In this document: positions 1 through 9,702 of the stretch, one piece after another
Layout: the number at the start of each line of letters is the position of its first letter
How positions within the stretch are numbered: the stretch's first letter is position 1
NCBI GenBank assembly: GCA_903929195.1
Contig: CAIYTT010000034.1
Span: forward strand, 1-37,787
Reading direction: 5' to 3'
From: an uncultured Bacteroidota bacterium
GTDB lineage: Bacteria > Bacteroidota > Bacteroidia > Chitinophagales > Chitinophagaceae
DNA: 37,787 nt
Notes under the pieces: model-generated
Seen by the model: the letters and a program-made list of their open reading frames with translations, nothing else
The model's database searches: none
What the model was told of the DNA's origin: nothing
Program-made: the position numbers and the translations under genes

Positions 1-2
1 CA

Positions 3-2009
3 TTTTTATTAGATCCATTAGTAACTTTAATAGATAGATCTAGTTCTTTATCCATGCTAGATGTTCATATTATTGAAAAAGATTTTAACGAAGCTAATGC
101 CATGATAGCTCAATTATTACTAAGTGATGAAGGTATAAAAAATTTTAATAATCTTGCTTTCTATGAATCCATAATCAATTCATCGGATGATGCTATATAC
201 AGTATTGATTTTGAGGGTACTATAATAACTTGGAACAAAGGAGCAGAAGAGTTATTTAACTACACCGCAGACACTGTAATTGGGCAAAAAATAATATTTC
301 TATTGCCAAAGGAACTTATAAATGAAGAAGAAATTATTTTATCTAAAATAAAAGCCGGAGAACACATTAGACATTATGAAACAAAAAGACTAAGAAAGAA
401 TGGCACACTAGTATATATATCCTTAACAGTTTCAGCCGTTAAAAATAAAAATGGAGATATTATTGGGGCTTCTAAAATAGCCAGAGATATTACAGAGACT
501 AAAATAGCCGAAGAATTATTAGTAAAGGTAGAATCAAATTATAAAAGATTAGTTGATAATATTCTTGACGGTTTAATGATTGATGACAAAGACGGCAAAG
601 TTATTTATGCAAATAATCAGTTTTTAAAATTATTTGGTCTTAATAGCGACGACTTAAACCATATAAATCTTGAAGACTATATAGCACCCGAACATAGAAA
701 ATTTTTAAGAGAACGACATGACAAAAGAATAGCAGGAGAAGAAGTGCCTGACACATTTGAATATTTAGGCATAAAAAAGGACGGGGAAAAAAGATGGATG
801 GAAGTAAGGGTTTCTAAAATATATGAAAATGGACAAATAACAGGTACACAATCAGTAATTAGAGATATTACCGACCAGAAAGTAGCCAATGAGAAAATAA
901 TAACAAGCGAGAAAATATATAAAACAATAGCCGCTAACTTACCTGATGCAATTGTAACTATTATAAATAAAGAACGAAAATATGTATTAATTGAAGGTGA
1001 AGGATTGATTAATTTGGGCTTAGATAAAAATAGACTATTAAACAAAACAAAGTTTGAAGGTCTTACGTTAGCCACTGAGATGGAAGTTGAAGTATTAAGA
1101 AATAGAGCCTTTAATGGAGAAACCCTTACCGATATAGTTAAAGCTAAAGATTTATATTATAAAGTTAGATACTTACCCATTAAAGAAGAAGACGGCAGTA
1201 TAAATTCGGTAATGACTATATCGCTTGATATTACCGATATAAAAAGAGCTGAAATAGGAATAAAAGAACATAATGAATCTCTTGAAAAAAAAGTAAAAGA
1301 AAGAACCTTAAAATTAGAGGCAGCTAATAATGAATTAGAGTCTTTTTCTTATTCCGTTTCGCATGATTTGCGAGCACCATTAAGAATTATTAATGGCTAT
1401 GCCGACATATTACAACAAGATTATAAAGAAAAATTAGATGATGAGGGCAAGCGATTCTTGGAAAGCATTAGAAACAATACTGCCAGAATGGGTATTTTAA
1501 TTGATGAATTATTGAATTTAGCAAATTTAGGGAGAAAAGAAATATTAATGCAACAAGCTAACATGAATATTATTGTTAATTCTGAAATTCAATTACAAAA
1601 AACAATTACAAAAAATAATTTTAATATTTGTGTAAATGATTTAGTTGATATTACTTGCGATGTTGTATTAATACGACAGGTTTGGAGCAACCTAATATCA
1701 AATGCAATTAAATATTCTGCAAAGAATGAAAATGCATTTATTGAAATAGGTTGTAAAGAAAATACAGATTCTATTATTTATACAATAAAAGATAATGGGG
1801 TTGGCTTTGATATGAAATATAAAGATAAACTTTTCGCTGTATTTCAACGATTACATAAAAAGTCTGAGTTTGAAGGTACGGGGGTCGGTTTAGCACTTGT
1901 GCAAAGAATTATTAATAAACATGGTGGTGATGTTTGGGCAGAATCTGAAGTAAATAAAGGTGCAACTTTTTATTTTAGTTTGAAAAAAAATTTAATTATA
2001 AACAGTTAA
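3..2009 (+). CDS. PAS-rich sensor histidine kinase, 5' end outside window
   Basis: Probable sensor kinase that autophosphorylates on His and passes phosphate to a response regulator. The first ATG is at 54, but the frame is open without a stop back to base 3, so the gene very probably begins before the window. Counting from the ATG at 54, three PAS domains lie at about 37-150, 165-275 and 288-400, each ending in a D-I-T motif. A short coiled coil leads to a HisKA domain with H-box SVSHDLRAP (His437). The HATPase domain has an N-box (NLISNAIKYS, about 545), DNGVGFD and GTGVGLAL. No membrane segment is visible in the part seen, so it looks cytoplasmic. The stop is 9 bases before the receiver gene at 2019, so co-transcription and phosphotransfer to that protein are likely. 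The signal sensed is unknown. Confidence 0.9.
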   Translation, partial: FLLDPLVTLIDRSSSLSMLDVHIIEKDFNEANAMIAQLLLSDEGIKNFNNLAFYESIINSSDDAIYSIDFEGTIITWNKGAEELFNYTADTVIGQKIIFLLPKELINEEEIILSKIKAGEHIRHYETKRLRKNGTLVYISLTVSAVKNKNGDIIGASKIARDITETKIAEELLVKVESNYKRLVDNILDGLMIDDKDGKVIYANNQFLKLFGLNSDDLNHINLEDYIAPEHRKFLRERHDKRIAGEEVPDTFEYLGIKKDGEKRWMEVRVSKIYENGQITGTQSVIRDITDQKVANEKIITSEKIYKTIAANLPDAIVTIINKERKYVLIEGEGLINLGLDKNRLLNKTKFEGLTLATEMEVEVLRNRAFNGETLTDIVKAKDLYYKVRYLPIKEEDGSINSVMTISLDITDIKRAEIGIKEHNESLEKKVKERTLKLEAANNELESFSYSVSHDLRAPLRIINGYADILQQDYKEKLDDEGKRFLESIRNNTARMGILIDELLNLANLGRKEILMQQANMNIIVNSEIQLQKTITKNNFNICVNDLVDITCDVVLIRQVWSNLISNAIKYSAKNENAFIEIGCKENTDSIIYTIKDNGVGFDMKYKDKLFAVFQRLHKKSEFEGTGVGLALVQRIINKHGGDVWAESEVNKGATFYFSLKKNLIINS

Positions 2010-2018
2010 ATAGTACGT

Positions 2019-2468
2019 ATGGGTAAATATAAAGTAGATTTTCTTCTTATAGAAGATGATTTTGAAGAAGCCGAATTAACAATAAGAAGTCTGAAAAAAA
2101 ACAATATTGTAAATACCATTATACACATTGATGATGGAGCAGAGGCATTGGATTACCTGTTTTCAAGAGGGAAATTTATTGAAAATAATAGTACTGATAT
2201 GCCCAGATTAATGCTTCTTGACCTAAATTTACCAAAGATTGGCGGACTGGAAATTTTAAGACAAGTTAGAGACAATCCTCACACTTGTATGTTGCCAATT
2301 GTTGTATTAACTTCATCAAAAGAAGAAAAAGATATAATTGAAAGTTACAAATTAGGTGTTAACAGCTATATTGTAAAACCGGTAAACTTTGAATCTTTTG
2401 CAAAAGCAATAGAGGAATTAAAAATGTATTGGATGGTTCTGAATCAAGGACCTCCATATATAGAATAA
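2019..2468 (+). CDS. Single-domain response regulator (CheY/Rcp1-like)
   Basis: A stand-alone receiver domain of 149 residues with no output domain. The acidic pocket is E12-D13-D14, the phosphoacceptor is Asp68 in LLDLNLP, the switch Thr is T98 (VVLTSS) and the conserved Lys is K120 in IVKP. This arrangement resembles the Rcp1-type regulators that pair with phytochrome-like PAS/GAF kinases (family knowledge). It lies between two kinases, 9 bases after the first and 14 bases before the second, so it is probably the phosphate acceptor or shuttle for one or both. Its downstream target cannot be read from the sequence. Confidence 0.93.
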   Translation: MGKYKVDFLLIEDDFEEAELTIRSLKKNNIVNTIIHIDDGAEALDYLFSRGKFIENNSTDMPRLMLLDLNLPKIGGLEILRQVRDNPHTCMLPIVVLTSSKEEKDIIESYKLGVNSYIVKPVNFESFAKAIEELKMYWMVLNQGPPYIE

Positions 2469-2482
2469 TAAAAATTATTTAA

Positions 2483-4735
2483 ATGCAAATTAAGAAAATA
2501 CTCATTTTAGAAGATGAAATAAATGATGCAGACCTTATTTTAACAACATTATTACGCTCGGGTTATCTATTCGATATTAAAGTTGTTTCGGATAAGGAAG
2601 AATTTTATTGTGCCATAATGAATGATAGTTTTGATGCAATACTATCGGATAATTCATTACCGCAATTTAATGCTCTTAATGCATTAAAAATGGTAAAAGA
2701 AAACAATATACAGTTACCTTTTATTTTAGTTACCGGTACAACATCTGAAGAGTTTGCAGTAGAAATTATTAAACAGGGCGCCAGCGATTATATATTAAAA
2801 GACAGATTGCAACGATTACCTAATGCTATATTAAATGCTATAAATAATTTTAAAAGTGAATTAGATAGAATAAAACATCTGGAAAAAATTATTAAAAGTG
2901 AAGCCTTGATGAAGGAAGCCGAACAGCTTGCACATTATGGCAGTTGGGAACAAGATATTATACATAATGTAAATTATTGGTCTGATGAATGTTTTAGAAT
3001 TTTAGATTACGAAATTGGCGAAGTTGAACCGTCTCTTGAAAATTTTTATAAAAAAATACATTACGATGATATTTGGTATGTAAAACAAACGTATGATATC
3101 GCTTATCTAACAAATACAAAAATAAAATTTGATTGTAGAATACTTACAAAACAAAATACAATAAAACATATTGAAAACGAAGTAATTTTTCACTTAGATA
3201 AGGATGGAAAATTACTACGAATAAATGGTTTTATAAAAAATATTACAGAAAAAAAAGAAACCGAAGAGCTGATTTTAAAAAAAGAATTAAGCTATAAAAG
3301 ATTAGTAGATAATATTATAGATGGCATTTTAATAGATGACAGAGACGGAAAAGTTATTTTTGCAAACGACCAGTTTCTGAAAATGTTTGGTTTTACAAAT
3401 GCTGATTTGGAAAATATGCATTTTGAAAATTACGTTGCACACGAACATTTATCTTTGTATAAAAAACGACATAAGAAATTTCTTTCCGGCGAAAACATGC
3501 CTAATACGTTTGAGTTTTTAGGAGTAACAAAATCCGGAAATAAAATTTGGTTAGAGATTTGTGTTTCAAAAGTTATAGAAAACGGTGCAATTGTAGGTAC
3601 ACAATGTGCAATAAGAGATATATCTAAAAATAAAAATGATGAGCTGTTAAGACAAAAATCGGAAGCTAATTTAAGGGCTATTTTCGATAATACAGATGTA
3701 TGTTATTTATTACTTGATATAAATAATTTTATTGTGTCTTTTAATAAGCCCATGGAACTTTTTGCGATAGAACAATTAGATAAAATAATTTTTGAGGGTA
3801 AAAATATTTCAGAATACTTTAAAGATGAAAAATTAAATGCTTTATCTGTTTCTTTAAACAAAGCACATAAAGGATATGCTACAAAGTTCGAATTATATTT
3901 TAATAAACAGGAAGGTACTACTATTTGGTATAATGCAGGCTTTCACCCTATTATTAATGACGACAAAACTATTTTAGGTGTAATTATTGCTTTTAGAGAA
4001 ATTACAGCTAGAAAAAATCTAGAATTAGAAGACAAACGGATAAAAAAAGATTTAATAAGACGAAATAATGACCTTGAACAATTTGCTTATATTATATCGC
4101 ATAACTTAAGAGCACCTGTTGCAAGTATTTTAGGCTTAGCTAATTTACTACTTGAACACGATGTAGATAATTTTGATGATATTATAGATATTATTACCGG
4201 TATTAAAGAAACTACACAGAAATTAGATGATGTAATTAAAGATATTAATAACATTATAAGTATAAATAAAGACATTGAAGAAAAAAAAGAAATAATAAAT
4301 TTTAAAGACTTAACAGAAAAAATTGTAGAAAACATTAATAATAAATTTAACTCTATAAAATTTTCTATTTCTACCGATTTTAGTACTGTATGCGAAATTT
4401 ATTCCTTAAACAGTTACTTTCATAGTATTTTTTATAATTTAATATCTAATGGAATTAAGTATTGTAAAATGAATACAGAACCAATAATTGATATTTGCAG
4501 TACTGTTGAAGATGAACAAATTGTACTTTCTTTTACAGACAATGGTGTTGGTATTGATTTAGAAAAACACGGTAACAAGATATTCGGATTATATAATAGA
4601 TTTCATTTTCATGTAGAGGGCAAAGGAATGGGTTTGTTTATGGTAAAAAAACAGGTAGAATTATTAGGCGGCAAAATAGAAATAGCAAGTAAAGTTAATG
4701 TAGGCACAGAATTTATACTTAAATTTCCCCAATAA
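2483..4735 (+). CDS. REC-PAS-PAS-PAS histidine kinase
   Basis: A 750-residue kinase with an N-terminal receiver domain: acidic pocket E10-D11-E12, phosphoacceptor Asp56 in LSDNSLP, Lys106 in ILKD. PAS domains follow at about 150-255, 271-384 and 395-515. The HisKA H-box is ISHNLRAP (His540), and the HATPase domain has NLISNGIKYCK, DNGVGID and GKGMGLFMV. The second PAS is a clear paralogue of the second PAS in the kinase at 3-2009: both begin YKRLVDNI and share long stretches. The N-terminal receiver suggests this kinase is itself an output, controlled by phosphate from upstream, with the receiver at 2019 as a possible intermediate. No transmembrane segment is seen. Confidence 0.92.
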   Translation: MQIKKILILEDEINDADLILTTLLRSGYLFDIKVVSDKEEFYCAIMNDSFDAILSDNSLPQFNALNALKMVKENNIQLPFILVTGTTSEEFAVEIIKQGASDYILKDRLQRLPNAILNAINNFKSELDRIKHLEKIIKSEALMKEAEQLAHYGSWEQDIIHNVNYWSDECFRILDYEIGEVEPSLENFYKKIHYDDIWYVKQTYDIAYLTNTKIKFDCRILTKQNTIKHIENEVIFHLDKDGKLLRINGFIKNITEKKETEELILKKELSYKRLVDNIIDGILIDDRDGKVIFANDQFLKMFGFTNADLENMHFENYVAHEHLSLYKKRHKKFLSGENMPNTFEFLGVTKSGNKIWLEICVSKVIENGAIVGTQCAIRDISKNKNDELLRQKSEANLRAIFDNTDVCYLLLDINNFIVSFNKPMELFAIEQLDKIIFEGKNISEYFKDEKLNALSVSLNKAHKGYATKFELYFNKQEGTTIWYNAGFHPIINDDKTILGVIIAFREITARKNLELEDKRIKKDLIRRNNDLEQFAYIISHNLRAPVASILGLANLLLEHDVDNFDDIIDIITGIKETTQKLDDVIKDINNIISINKDIEEKKEIINFKDLTEKIVENINNKFNSIKFSISTDFSTVCEIYSLNSYFHSIFYNLISNGIKYCKMNTEPIIDICSTVEDEQIVLSFTDNGVGIDLEKHGNKIFGLYNRFHFHVEGKGMGLFMVKKQVELLGGKIEIASKVNVGTEFILKFPQ

Positions 4736-4795
4736 TACCCAACATCTTCAACTTTATAATTTCTATATGAACATGCAAAACGACTAAAAAATTAG

Positions 4796-4803
4796 TATTT
4801 TTG
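4796..4803 (+). promoter_or_regulatory. Putative -7 box (TATTTTTG)
   Basis: A match to the Bacteroidota -7 consensus TAnnTTTG, 14 bases before the ATG at 4818. This would give a very short leader. No convincing -33 TTTG was found at the usual spacing. Confidence 0.4.
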
Positions 4804-4817
4804 TTATAAATATAATT

Positions 4818-6068
4818 ATGAAAAATAGAATCACAATTTTAATAATCACTTTTCTATTTGTTTTTAATATAGCCTTAAATGCAACAACAAGAAAAGTATT
4901 ATTTATAGGCAATAGCTATACCTATACTAATAATATGCCGCTTATTGTAGATTCAATTGCTTCTGCAATGGGCGACACGTTACTATATGATTCCAGAACA
5001 GTGGGTGGTTATACTTTACAACAACATAGCACCGACTCTGTTACTATAAATAAAATATTCTCGCAGCAATGGGATGTTGTCATTATTCAGGAACAGAGCC
5101 AGATGCCGGCTTTTCCGCCTGCACAGGTGGATACCGAAGTTTATCCTTTTGCAAGAATATTAGACAGTTTTGTACATGCAAACGATACCTGCACACAAAC
5201 AATGTTTATGATGACTTGGGGACATGCAAATGGCGACCCAACAAATTGTACTACCTATCCTGTAATTTGCACCTACGATGGTATGCAGGAACGACTTAGA
5301 GAAAGCTACTTACAAATGGGTTCTGATAACCATACTGATGTAATACCGGTAGGCAGTGCTTTTAAAATAATGATGGATAGTGCCTATTCTCCTTGGCTTT
5401 ATTCACCCGATAGTTCACATCCGGTTGTTGCCGGTTCTTATTTGCAAGCATGTGTAGTGTATTCATCTATTTTTCATAAATCAACTAGAAATTGTATGTA
5501 TTACGATGGATTAAGCAATACAGATGCGGCACTTCTGCAACGAATAGCTACCAAAGTAGTATTCGACAGCCTTAATTTATGGCAAGGTACGGGGCATTAC
5601 CCTTTTGCAGGTTTTACAATAACCTTTGCAGGTTATTATAATTTCAATTCTACATCACCAATAATTTGTAATCATTATTGGCATTTTGATGACGGAACTC
5701 ATGATACAAGCACTAACTCAAGCCATTCTTTTGGCATGGGCATACATACAATTACACACACTGTTTTTACTAATTGTTTTTCCGAGACATGGGCAGATAC
5801 TGTACATGTGCTTGAAAGTGTAGATAAACATATAAAAACAGAAAACTATATTAAAATAGCACAACTTAACAATGGTAACATACAATTTAATTTCTTAACC
5901 AATGACTACAACCGAATAGAAATTTACGATATGAAAGGTAGCATTATAAAAACGTACACAATAAACTCTAAGTACCTACAAGAGAATTTTATTAAAGGGC
6001 TATATGTATATAAACTCTTATCTGATAAGGGTTATGAAACCATTATTGATAAATTGATTGTATATTAA
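4818..6068 (+). CDS. Secreted SGNH hydrolase-like protein with PKD and T9SS domains
   Basis: A 416-residue exported protein. A hydrophobic signal peptide spans about 1-22. The next segment resembles SGNH hydrolases/DUF4886: the nucleophile block is FIGNSYT (Ser33) and a D-x-x-H block is PDSSHP (Asp198, His201). A PKD-like domain (about 265-335, HFDDGTHDT) and a T9SS type-A sorting domain (about 340-416, ending in DKLIVY) follow. The family suggests ester or acyl-group hydrolysis on a glycan or similar substrate, but no substrate can be named. The protein should cross the outer membrane by T9SS and be released or anchored after the C-terminal domain is removed. It is a stand-alone gene convergent with the NHL gene. 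Confidence 0.82.
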   Translation: MKNRITILIITFLFVFNIALNATTRKVLFIGNSYTYTNNMPLIVDSIASAMGDTLLYDSRTVGGYTLQQHSTDSVTINKIFSQQWDVVIIQEQSQMPAFPPAQVDTEVYPFARILDSFVHANDTCTQTMFMMTWGHANGDPTNCTTYPVICTYDGMQERLRESYLQMGSDNHTDVIPVGSAFKIMMDSAYSPWLYSPDSSHPVVAGSYLQACVVYSSIFHKSTRNCMYYDGLSNTDAALLQRIATKVVFDSLNLWQGTGHYPFAGFTITFAGYYNFNSTSPIICNHYWHFDDGTHDTSTNSSHSFGMGIHTITHTVFTNCFSETWADTVHVLESVDKHIKTENYIKIAQLNNGNIQFNFLTNDYNRIEIYDMKGSIIKTYTINSKYLQENFIKGLYVYKLLSDKGYETIIDKLIVY

Positions 6069-6176
6069 AATAGACAATTTAATAATTAAAAATGTATGCA
6101 GGTTTTTGACGCACTGCAAATACACTGTATTGATTGAAATTTTTATAGTAGCCTTTTTCTTTAAAAATAATAGTTA

Positions 6177-7529
6177 CTACCAAACAATTATTTTCTCTAT
6201 ATAGCAAGTTTCACCAATAACTACTTTAAGTAAGTAGGTGCTTGCAGGCAATGCTTTTAGATTCAATTCCGTAAGTAGGTTTTTGCTTTCTATTTTTTCA
6301 ACAATATTGCCAGATAGGTCTAATATGATTATAGTGGCATTGGTCTGTAGCATTGGCAATTCTAAAGTAAATATGCCATAGTTTGGATTCGGAAATACCC
6401 TAATACCTGCATTTAATGCTGTAACTTTATTTACGGAAGTAGTAACAGTACCTGCAATTTTCCTGATGCAATTATTACCGTCATCAGCAATGTAAAAGTT
6501 TCCGATGCTGTTTATGGCTACACCCGATGGTGCATATAATTCTGCTGCCGTTGGCAAACCACCGTCTCCGCTGTAGCCCACAATACCATTACCGGCAAAA
6601 GTTGTAATAATGCCGGCAGTGTCTATTTTGCGTACTCTCTCGTTACCATTATCACAAACATATACATTCCCTGCATCATCTACGGCAACCCCATAAGGCT
6701 GAAAAAATTCAGCAGTCGTAGCCGGTACGTTTTCTCCTATAGCCCCCGATGTACCGTTACCGCCAATAGTGGTCATAATACCTGCTGTATTTACTTTGCG
6801 TATGCGATAGTTATACTGGTCGCTAAAATAAATAGCACCGCTACGGTCTATTGCAATTCCCCAAGCTTGGTTCATTTGGGCAGCAGTAGCCGGTCCGCCA
6901 TCGCCACTATAGCCTACAGTACCATTGCCGGCAACCGTGCTAATAATGCCTGCTGTATTTACTTTACGAATCACACACCTTACATAATCAGATATATAAA
7001 TATTACCACTTGCATCTACAGCTACTGCATTAGGGTTGTTAATTGCTGCTGCCGTGGCCTGCCCTCCATCTCCGGTGTAGTCGGGTGTACCTGTACCTGC
7101 AAATGTACTTATTACGCCACTTGGTGTTATTTTGCGTATCCTATTATTAAAATCATCTGCAACATAAACGTTACCGCTTGCATCTACTGCCACACCGCAA
7201 GGGCCATGTAATTGTGCCGCTGTGCCGGGACCACCGTCCCCGCTAAAACCTTGAATACCTGTGCCGGCAATTGTGGTAATGATGCCACTCGGCGTTATTT
7301 TGCGAATACAGTGATTTACAACATCAGCTACATAAACATTGCCCGCAGCATCGGCTGCTACTCCAAACGGGTCGTTAAGGCTTGCCGCTGTTGCCGCAGC
7401 ACCATTGCCACTATAACCTGCAGTATGGTTACCGGCAATAGTAGTTATATTCCCGGTTTGTGCCACCAAACGAGAAACAGTTGAAAATAGAATTACCAAT
7501 ATTGCAATAAAAATATTCATTTTTTTCAT
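6177..7529 (-). CDS. NHL-repeat secreted protein with T9SS sorting domain
   Basis: A 450-residue exported protein. The signal peptide is about 1-23, ending LVAQ. About six NHL units of roughly 56 residues follow up to residue 365, each with the pattern GVAVDASGNVYVAD then RIRKI then a G-SGDGG-TAA loop. This predicts a six-bladed beta-propeller. The C-terminus (about 375-450) is a T9SS type-A domain starting VFPNPNYGIF and ending KIIVW. NHL propellers of this kind are common in Bacteroidota secretomes and usually act as binding or scaffold modules; no catalytic residues are recognised. Regulation and ligand are unknown. The gene is divergent from the methyltransferase-like gene at 7963 across a 433-base spacer. 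Confidence 0.9.
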   Translation of the reverse strand: MKKMNIFIAILVILFSTVSRLVAQTGNITTIAGNHTAGYSGNGAAATAASLNDPFGVAADAAGNVYVADVVNHCIRKITPSGIITTIAGTGIQGFSGDGGPGTAAQLHGPCGVAVDASGNVYVADDFNNRIRKITPSGVISTFAGTGTPDYTGDGGQATAAAINNPNAVAVDASGNIYISDYVRCVIRKVNTAGIISTVAGNGTVGYSGDGGPATAAQMNQAWGIAIDRSGAIYFSDQYNYRIRKVNTAGIMTTIGGNGTSGAIGENVPATTAEFFQPYGVAVDDAGNVYVCDNGNERVRKIDTAGIITTFAGNGIVGYSGDGGLPTAAELYAPSGVAINSIGNFYIADDGNNCIRKIAGTVTTSVNKVTALNAGIRVFPNPNYGIFTLELPMLQTNATIIILDLSGNIVEKIESKNLLTELNLKALPASTYLLKVVIGETCYIEKIIVW

Positions 7530-7962
7530 GGTATATTATTTGTTATTTGTATATATTTTAATTAAATTAATAGTGATAGTTTATTAATATGTTTATTTTT
7601 TCAAGTTTTATTTGCAATAATGAACTTGTATTAAAGTAAAATTATACTAATAAAACCTTCTAAAAATATATAAAATTCGGTATTTTTTTAAAATATTAAA
7701 AATATTTATATTAATAATATGTACTTTATTGAATGATAACAATCTCATTATGCTACTTTTCAAAACTCCCTAATAAATACGATAAATTTACAATAAATGT
7801 ATTACATTTCTTAGTGCTGCTTTTCTTATTTTTACCTTAATAATTATATTTGTGTTTATTCATAAATATTAAAATATAAAAATCATTATAAAAATAGAAT
7901 TATCCAAAATTTAGTTCAATATCACTACATTTGATTCCTACAAAAAGGCATCATTCCACATT
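7530..7962. other. AT-rich divergent spacer
   Basis: No gene is seen in this 433-base AT-rich spacer between the divergent NHL and FkbM-like genes. It contains two plus-strand TAnnTTTG matches, at 7845-7852 and 7926-7933. No strong hairpin or repeat was recognised. Confidence 0.6.
7926..7933 (+). promoter_or_regulatory. Putative -7 box (TACATTTG)
   Basis: A match to TAnnTTTG 29 bases before the ATG at 7963, which would leave a leader of about 20 bases. No clear -33 element was seen. An alternative box, TATATTTG, lies at 7845-7852. Confidence 0.4.
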
Positions 7963-8826
7963 ATGATTATGAAAATGCTTAAAGATTTTATTAAAGACCG
8001 TTTCCTCATACTTATGATACGAAACCGTTTCAATCCGGAAGTACAAATTAGTCAGCGAAGGTTATTTCATTATTATCAAGATTGCACTTACAATAATAAA
8101 GTTCCTGCACTAAAAGATACCGGATTTAAAGTATTTTCTCAGTTTGAAGAAGACGGAAAGTTATTATTTATTTTTTCGATATTGGGAATGGATAATAAAA
8201 TTTTTGTAGAAATAGGTTCCGACGATGGCTTGAATAGTAATTGCGCTAATCTTGTTTTTAATTTCGGATGGCATGGTTTATTTATAGATGGCAATGCAAA
8301 AGGAGTTAATAGAGGTGAAAAATTTTATTCCCGTTATCCAACACCCTTTAATTACTCACCAAAATTTACTTGTGCCAAAGTAAAACGAGAGAATATTAAT
8401 CAACTTCTTGAAGAAAAAGGTATTGGCGGCGAAATTGCATTATTATCTATAGATATTGATGGTAACGACTATTGGGTATGGGATGCCTTAACAGTAGCCA
8501 GCCCTAAAGTTGTAATTATAGAAACACATAACGAATTTGGATATGAAAATATAGTAGTACCCTATAATCCTGATTACTATTACCCGGGCAAACACCCCGT
8601 TTATCATGGCGCCTCGCCAATTGCGATGGTAAACCTTGCCCGCAAAAAAGGCTATAGGCTTGTAGGAGCTAACGAATTAGGTTTCAATTTCATTTTTATT
8701 AAAAATGGTTTAGCTGATGGTCTCCTTCCGGAGGTATCAGTAGAATCAGTACTTCAGCATCCGTCTGTAATAGAAGGCTTTAAGAAATTTGAAGAAATAA
8801 AGGATTGGGAATATTTAAAAGGTTAG
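7963..8826 (+). CDS. FkbM-like SAM-dependent methyltransferase family protein
   Basis: A 287-residue, probably cytoplasmic protein. A methyltransferase-like nucleotide-binding loop is seen at VEIGSDDG (82-89), followed by an acidic strand end (LFIDGN, about 106-111) and a second acidic strand (SIDIDGNDYWVW, about 165-176). This layout fits FkbM-like methyltransferases often found near glycan genes; the substrate is not evident and no glycan genes flank it here. Several start codons are possible (M1, M3, M5); M1 is used. Monocistronic, facing the DinB-like gene convergently. Being a diverged non-catalytic member cannot be excluded. Confidence 0.65.
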   Translation: MIMKMLKDFIKDRFLILMIRNRFNPEVQISQRRLFHYYQDCTYNNKVPALKDTGFKVFSQFEEDGKLLFIFSILGMDNKIFVEIGSDDGLNSNCANLVFNFGWHGLFIDGNAKGVNRGEKFYSRYPTPFNYSPKFTCAKVKRENINQLLEEKGIGGEIALLSIDIDGNDYWVWDALTVASPKVVIIETHNEFGYENIVVPYNPDYYYPGKHPVYHGASPIAMVNLARKKGYRLVGANELGFNFIFIKNGLADGLLPEVSVESVLQHPSVIEGFKKFEEIKDWEYLKG

Positions 8827-8985
8827 TATAAATAAGTGCCTTTCTGTTTCAATAGAGATTCTTTTTCAATGGCATAATGAAGAAATCCGGATTAATGCGA
8901 GTAATTATTTATATTAACAATAAATGTATTTACTAACTTTTTATCAATTGTAAGTATCAAAATACTAAAAACAGTTAAAGCAGTT

Positions 8986-9552
8986 CTATTTTTTCTTTAT
9001 CCAATCTTCTGTAAAATTCCGTATTTCCTTTTCTTTTGCAAATTTATCTTTATTGTAGTCTATCGACTTGTTTTTTGGAATTGATAAGCTTTGCCAATCA
9101 TTTCTACTAAGCAACTTAGAAACATATACTATTTGCCCTATGTGATAACTGTAATGTGCTATTTGTCTATTAATAGCTTCAAGTACAGTATGCCCTTCAT
9201 TTCTTATATATATAATTTTATCAAGGTCGGTTTCGCTAATTGTATTAAGTGCTGCAAATAGACAATCCCAGCCTTGTTCCCATTTTTCTAATACTACCGT
9301 TTTACTCCATTCTTCATTTTCAAATTCTGCATCACGGTTTCTCCATGGTTTTTCTCCATCGCTAATTAAAAAATCTGTCCAGCGGCTAAGCATATTACCC
9401 CATAAATGTTTTACAATTGTAGTAATACTATTACTATCTTCATTTGCCTGCCACGATAGCTGTTTTTCATCTACCTGTGCAATTGCTTTTTCACCCAGTT
9501 GCTTATACATTCTAAATATCTGTGTGGCACTATTTAAATAAGTAGCATTCAT
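8986..9552 (-). CDS. DinB-like / DUF1572 family protein
   Basis: A 188-residue protein resembling the DUF1572 branch of the DinB four-helix-bundle superfamily. Three His residues at positions typical for the metal site are seen: His49 in VKHLWGN, and His133 and His137 in IAHYSYHIGQI. Related proteins bind a divalent metal, and some are thiol-dependent S-transferases, but no activity can be assigned here. No signal peptide; cytoplasmic. The gene stands alone, divergent from the flavin-reductase-fold gene. Confidence 0.8.
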   Translation of the reverse strand: MNATYLNSATQIFRMYKQLGEKAIAQVDEKQLSWQANEDSNSITTIVKHLWGNMLSRWTDFLISDGEKPWRNRDAEFENEEWSKTVVLEKWEQGWDCLFAALNTISETDLDKIIYIRNEGHTVLEAINRQIAHYSYHIGQIVYVSKLLSRNDWQSLSIPKNKSIDYNKDKFAKEKEIRNFTEDWIKKK

Positions 9553-9607
9553 TTTAGTATCTATTATATTGTTAAAAAGTCAATTTTAAATTAAACGAAA
9601 TTACCTT

Positions 9608-9615
9608 TACTTTTG
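9608..9615 (+). promoter_or_regulatory. Putative -7 box (TACTTTTG) that argues for the downstream start
   Basis: A match to TAnnTTTG. The upstream TTG at 9613 that could open the next reading frame lies inside this box, so a transcript starting about 7 bases downstream could not contain it. This supports the ATG at 9703, with a leader of about 80 bases. Confidence 0.45.
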
Positions 9616-9702
9616 GTGTACCGAATTGTATTAGAAACGGCAAGAATTAATAATTTAGTGTTTACGTTTCTAAAATTTTGGTTTAAAAAACATTCATTTA
9701 TC

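Noticed and set aside
6867-7484. Two Cys-rich plus-strand frames opposite the NHL gene
   Set aside because: They are the reverse reading of the NHL repeats; their periodic composition follows from the repeats and they have no start context of their own.
9613-9702. TTG-started extension of the flavin-reductase-fold gene
   Set aside because: The extra 30 residues do not resemble the family, and the TTG lies within a promoter-like TACTTTTG.
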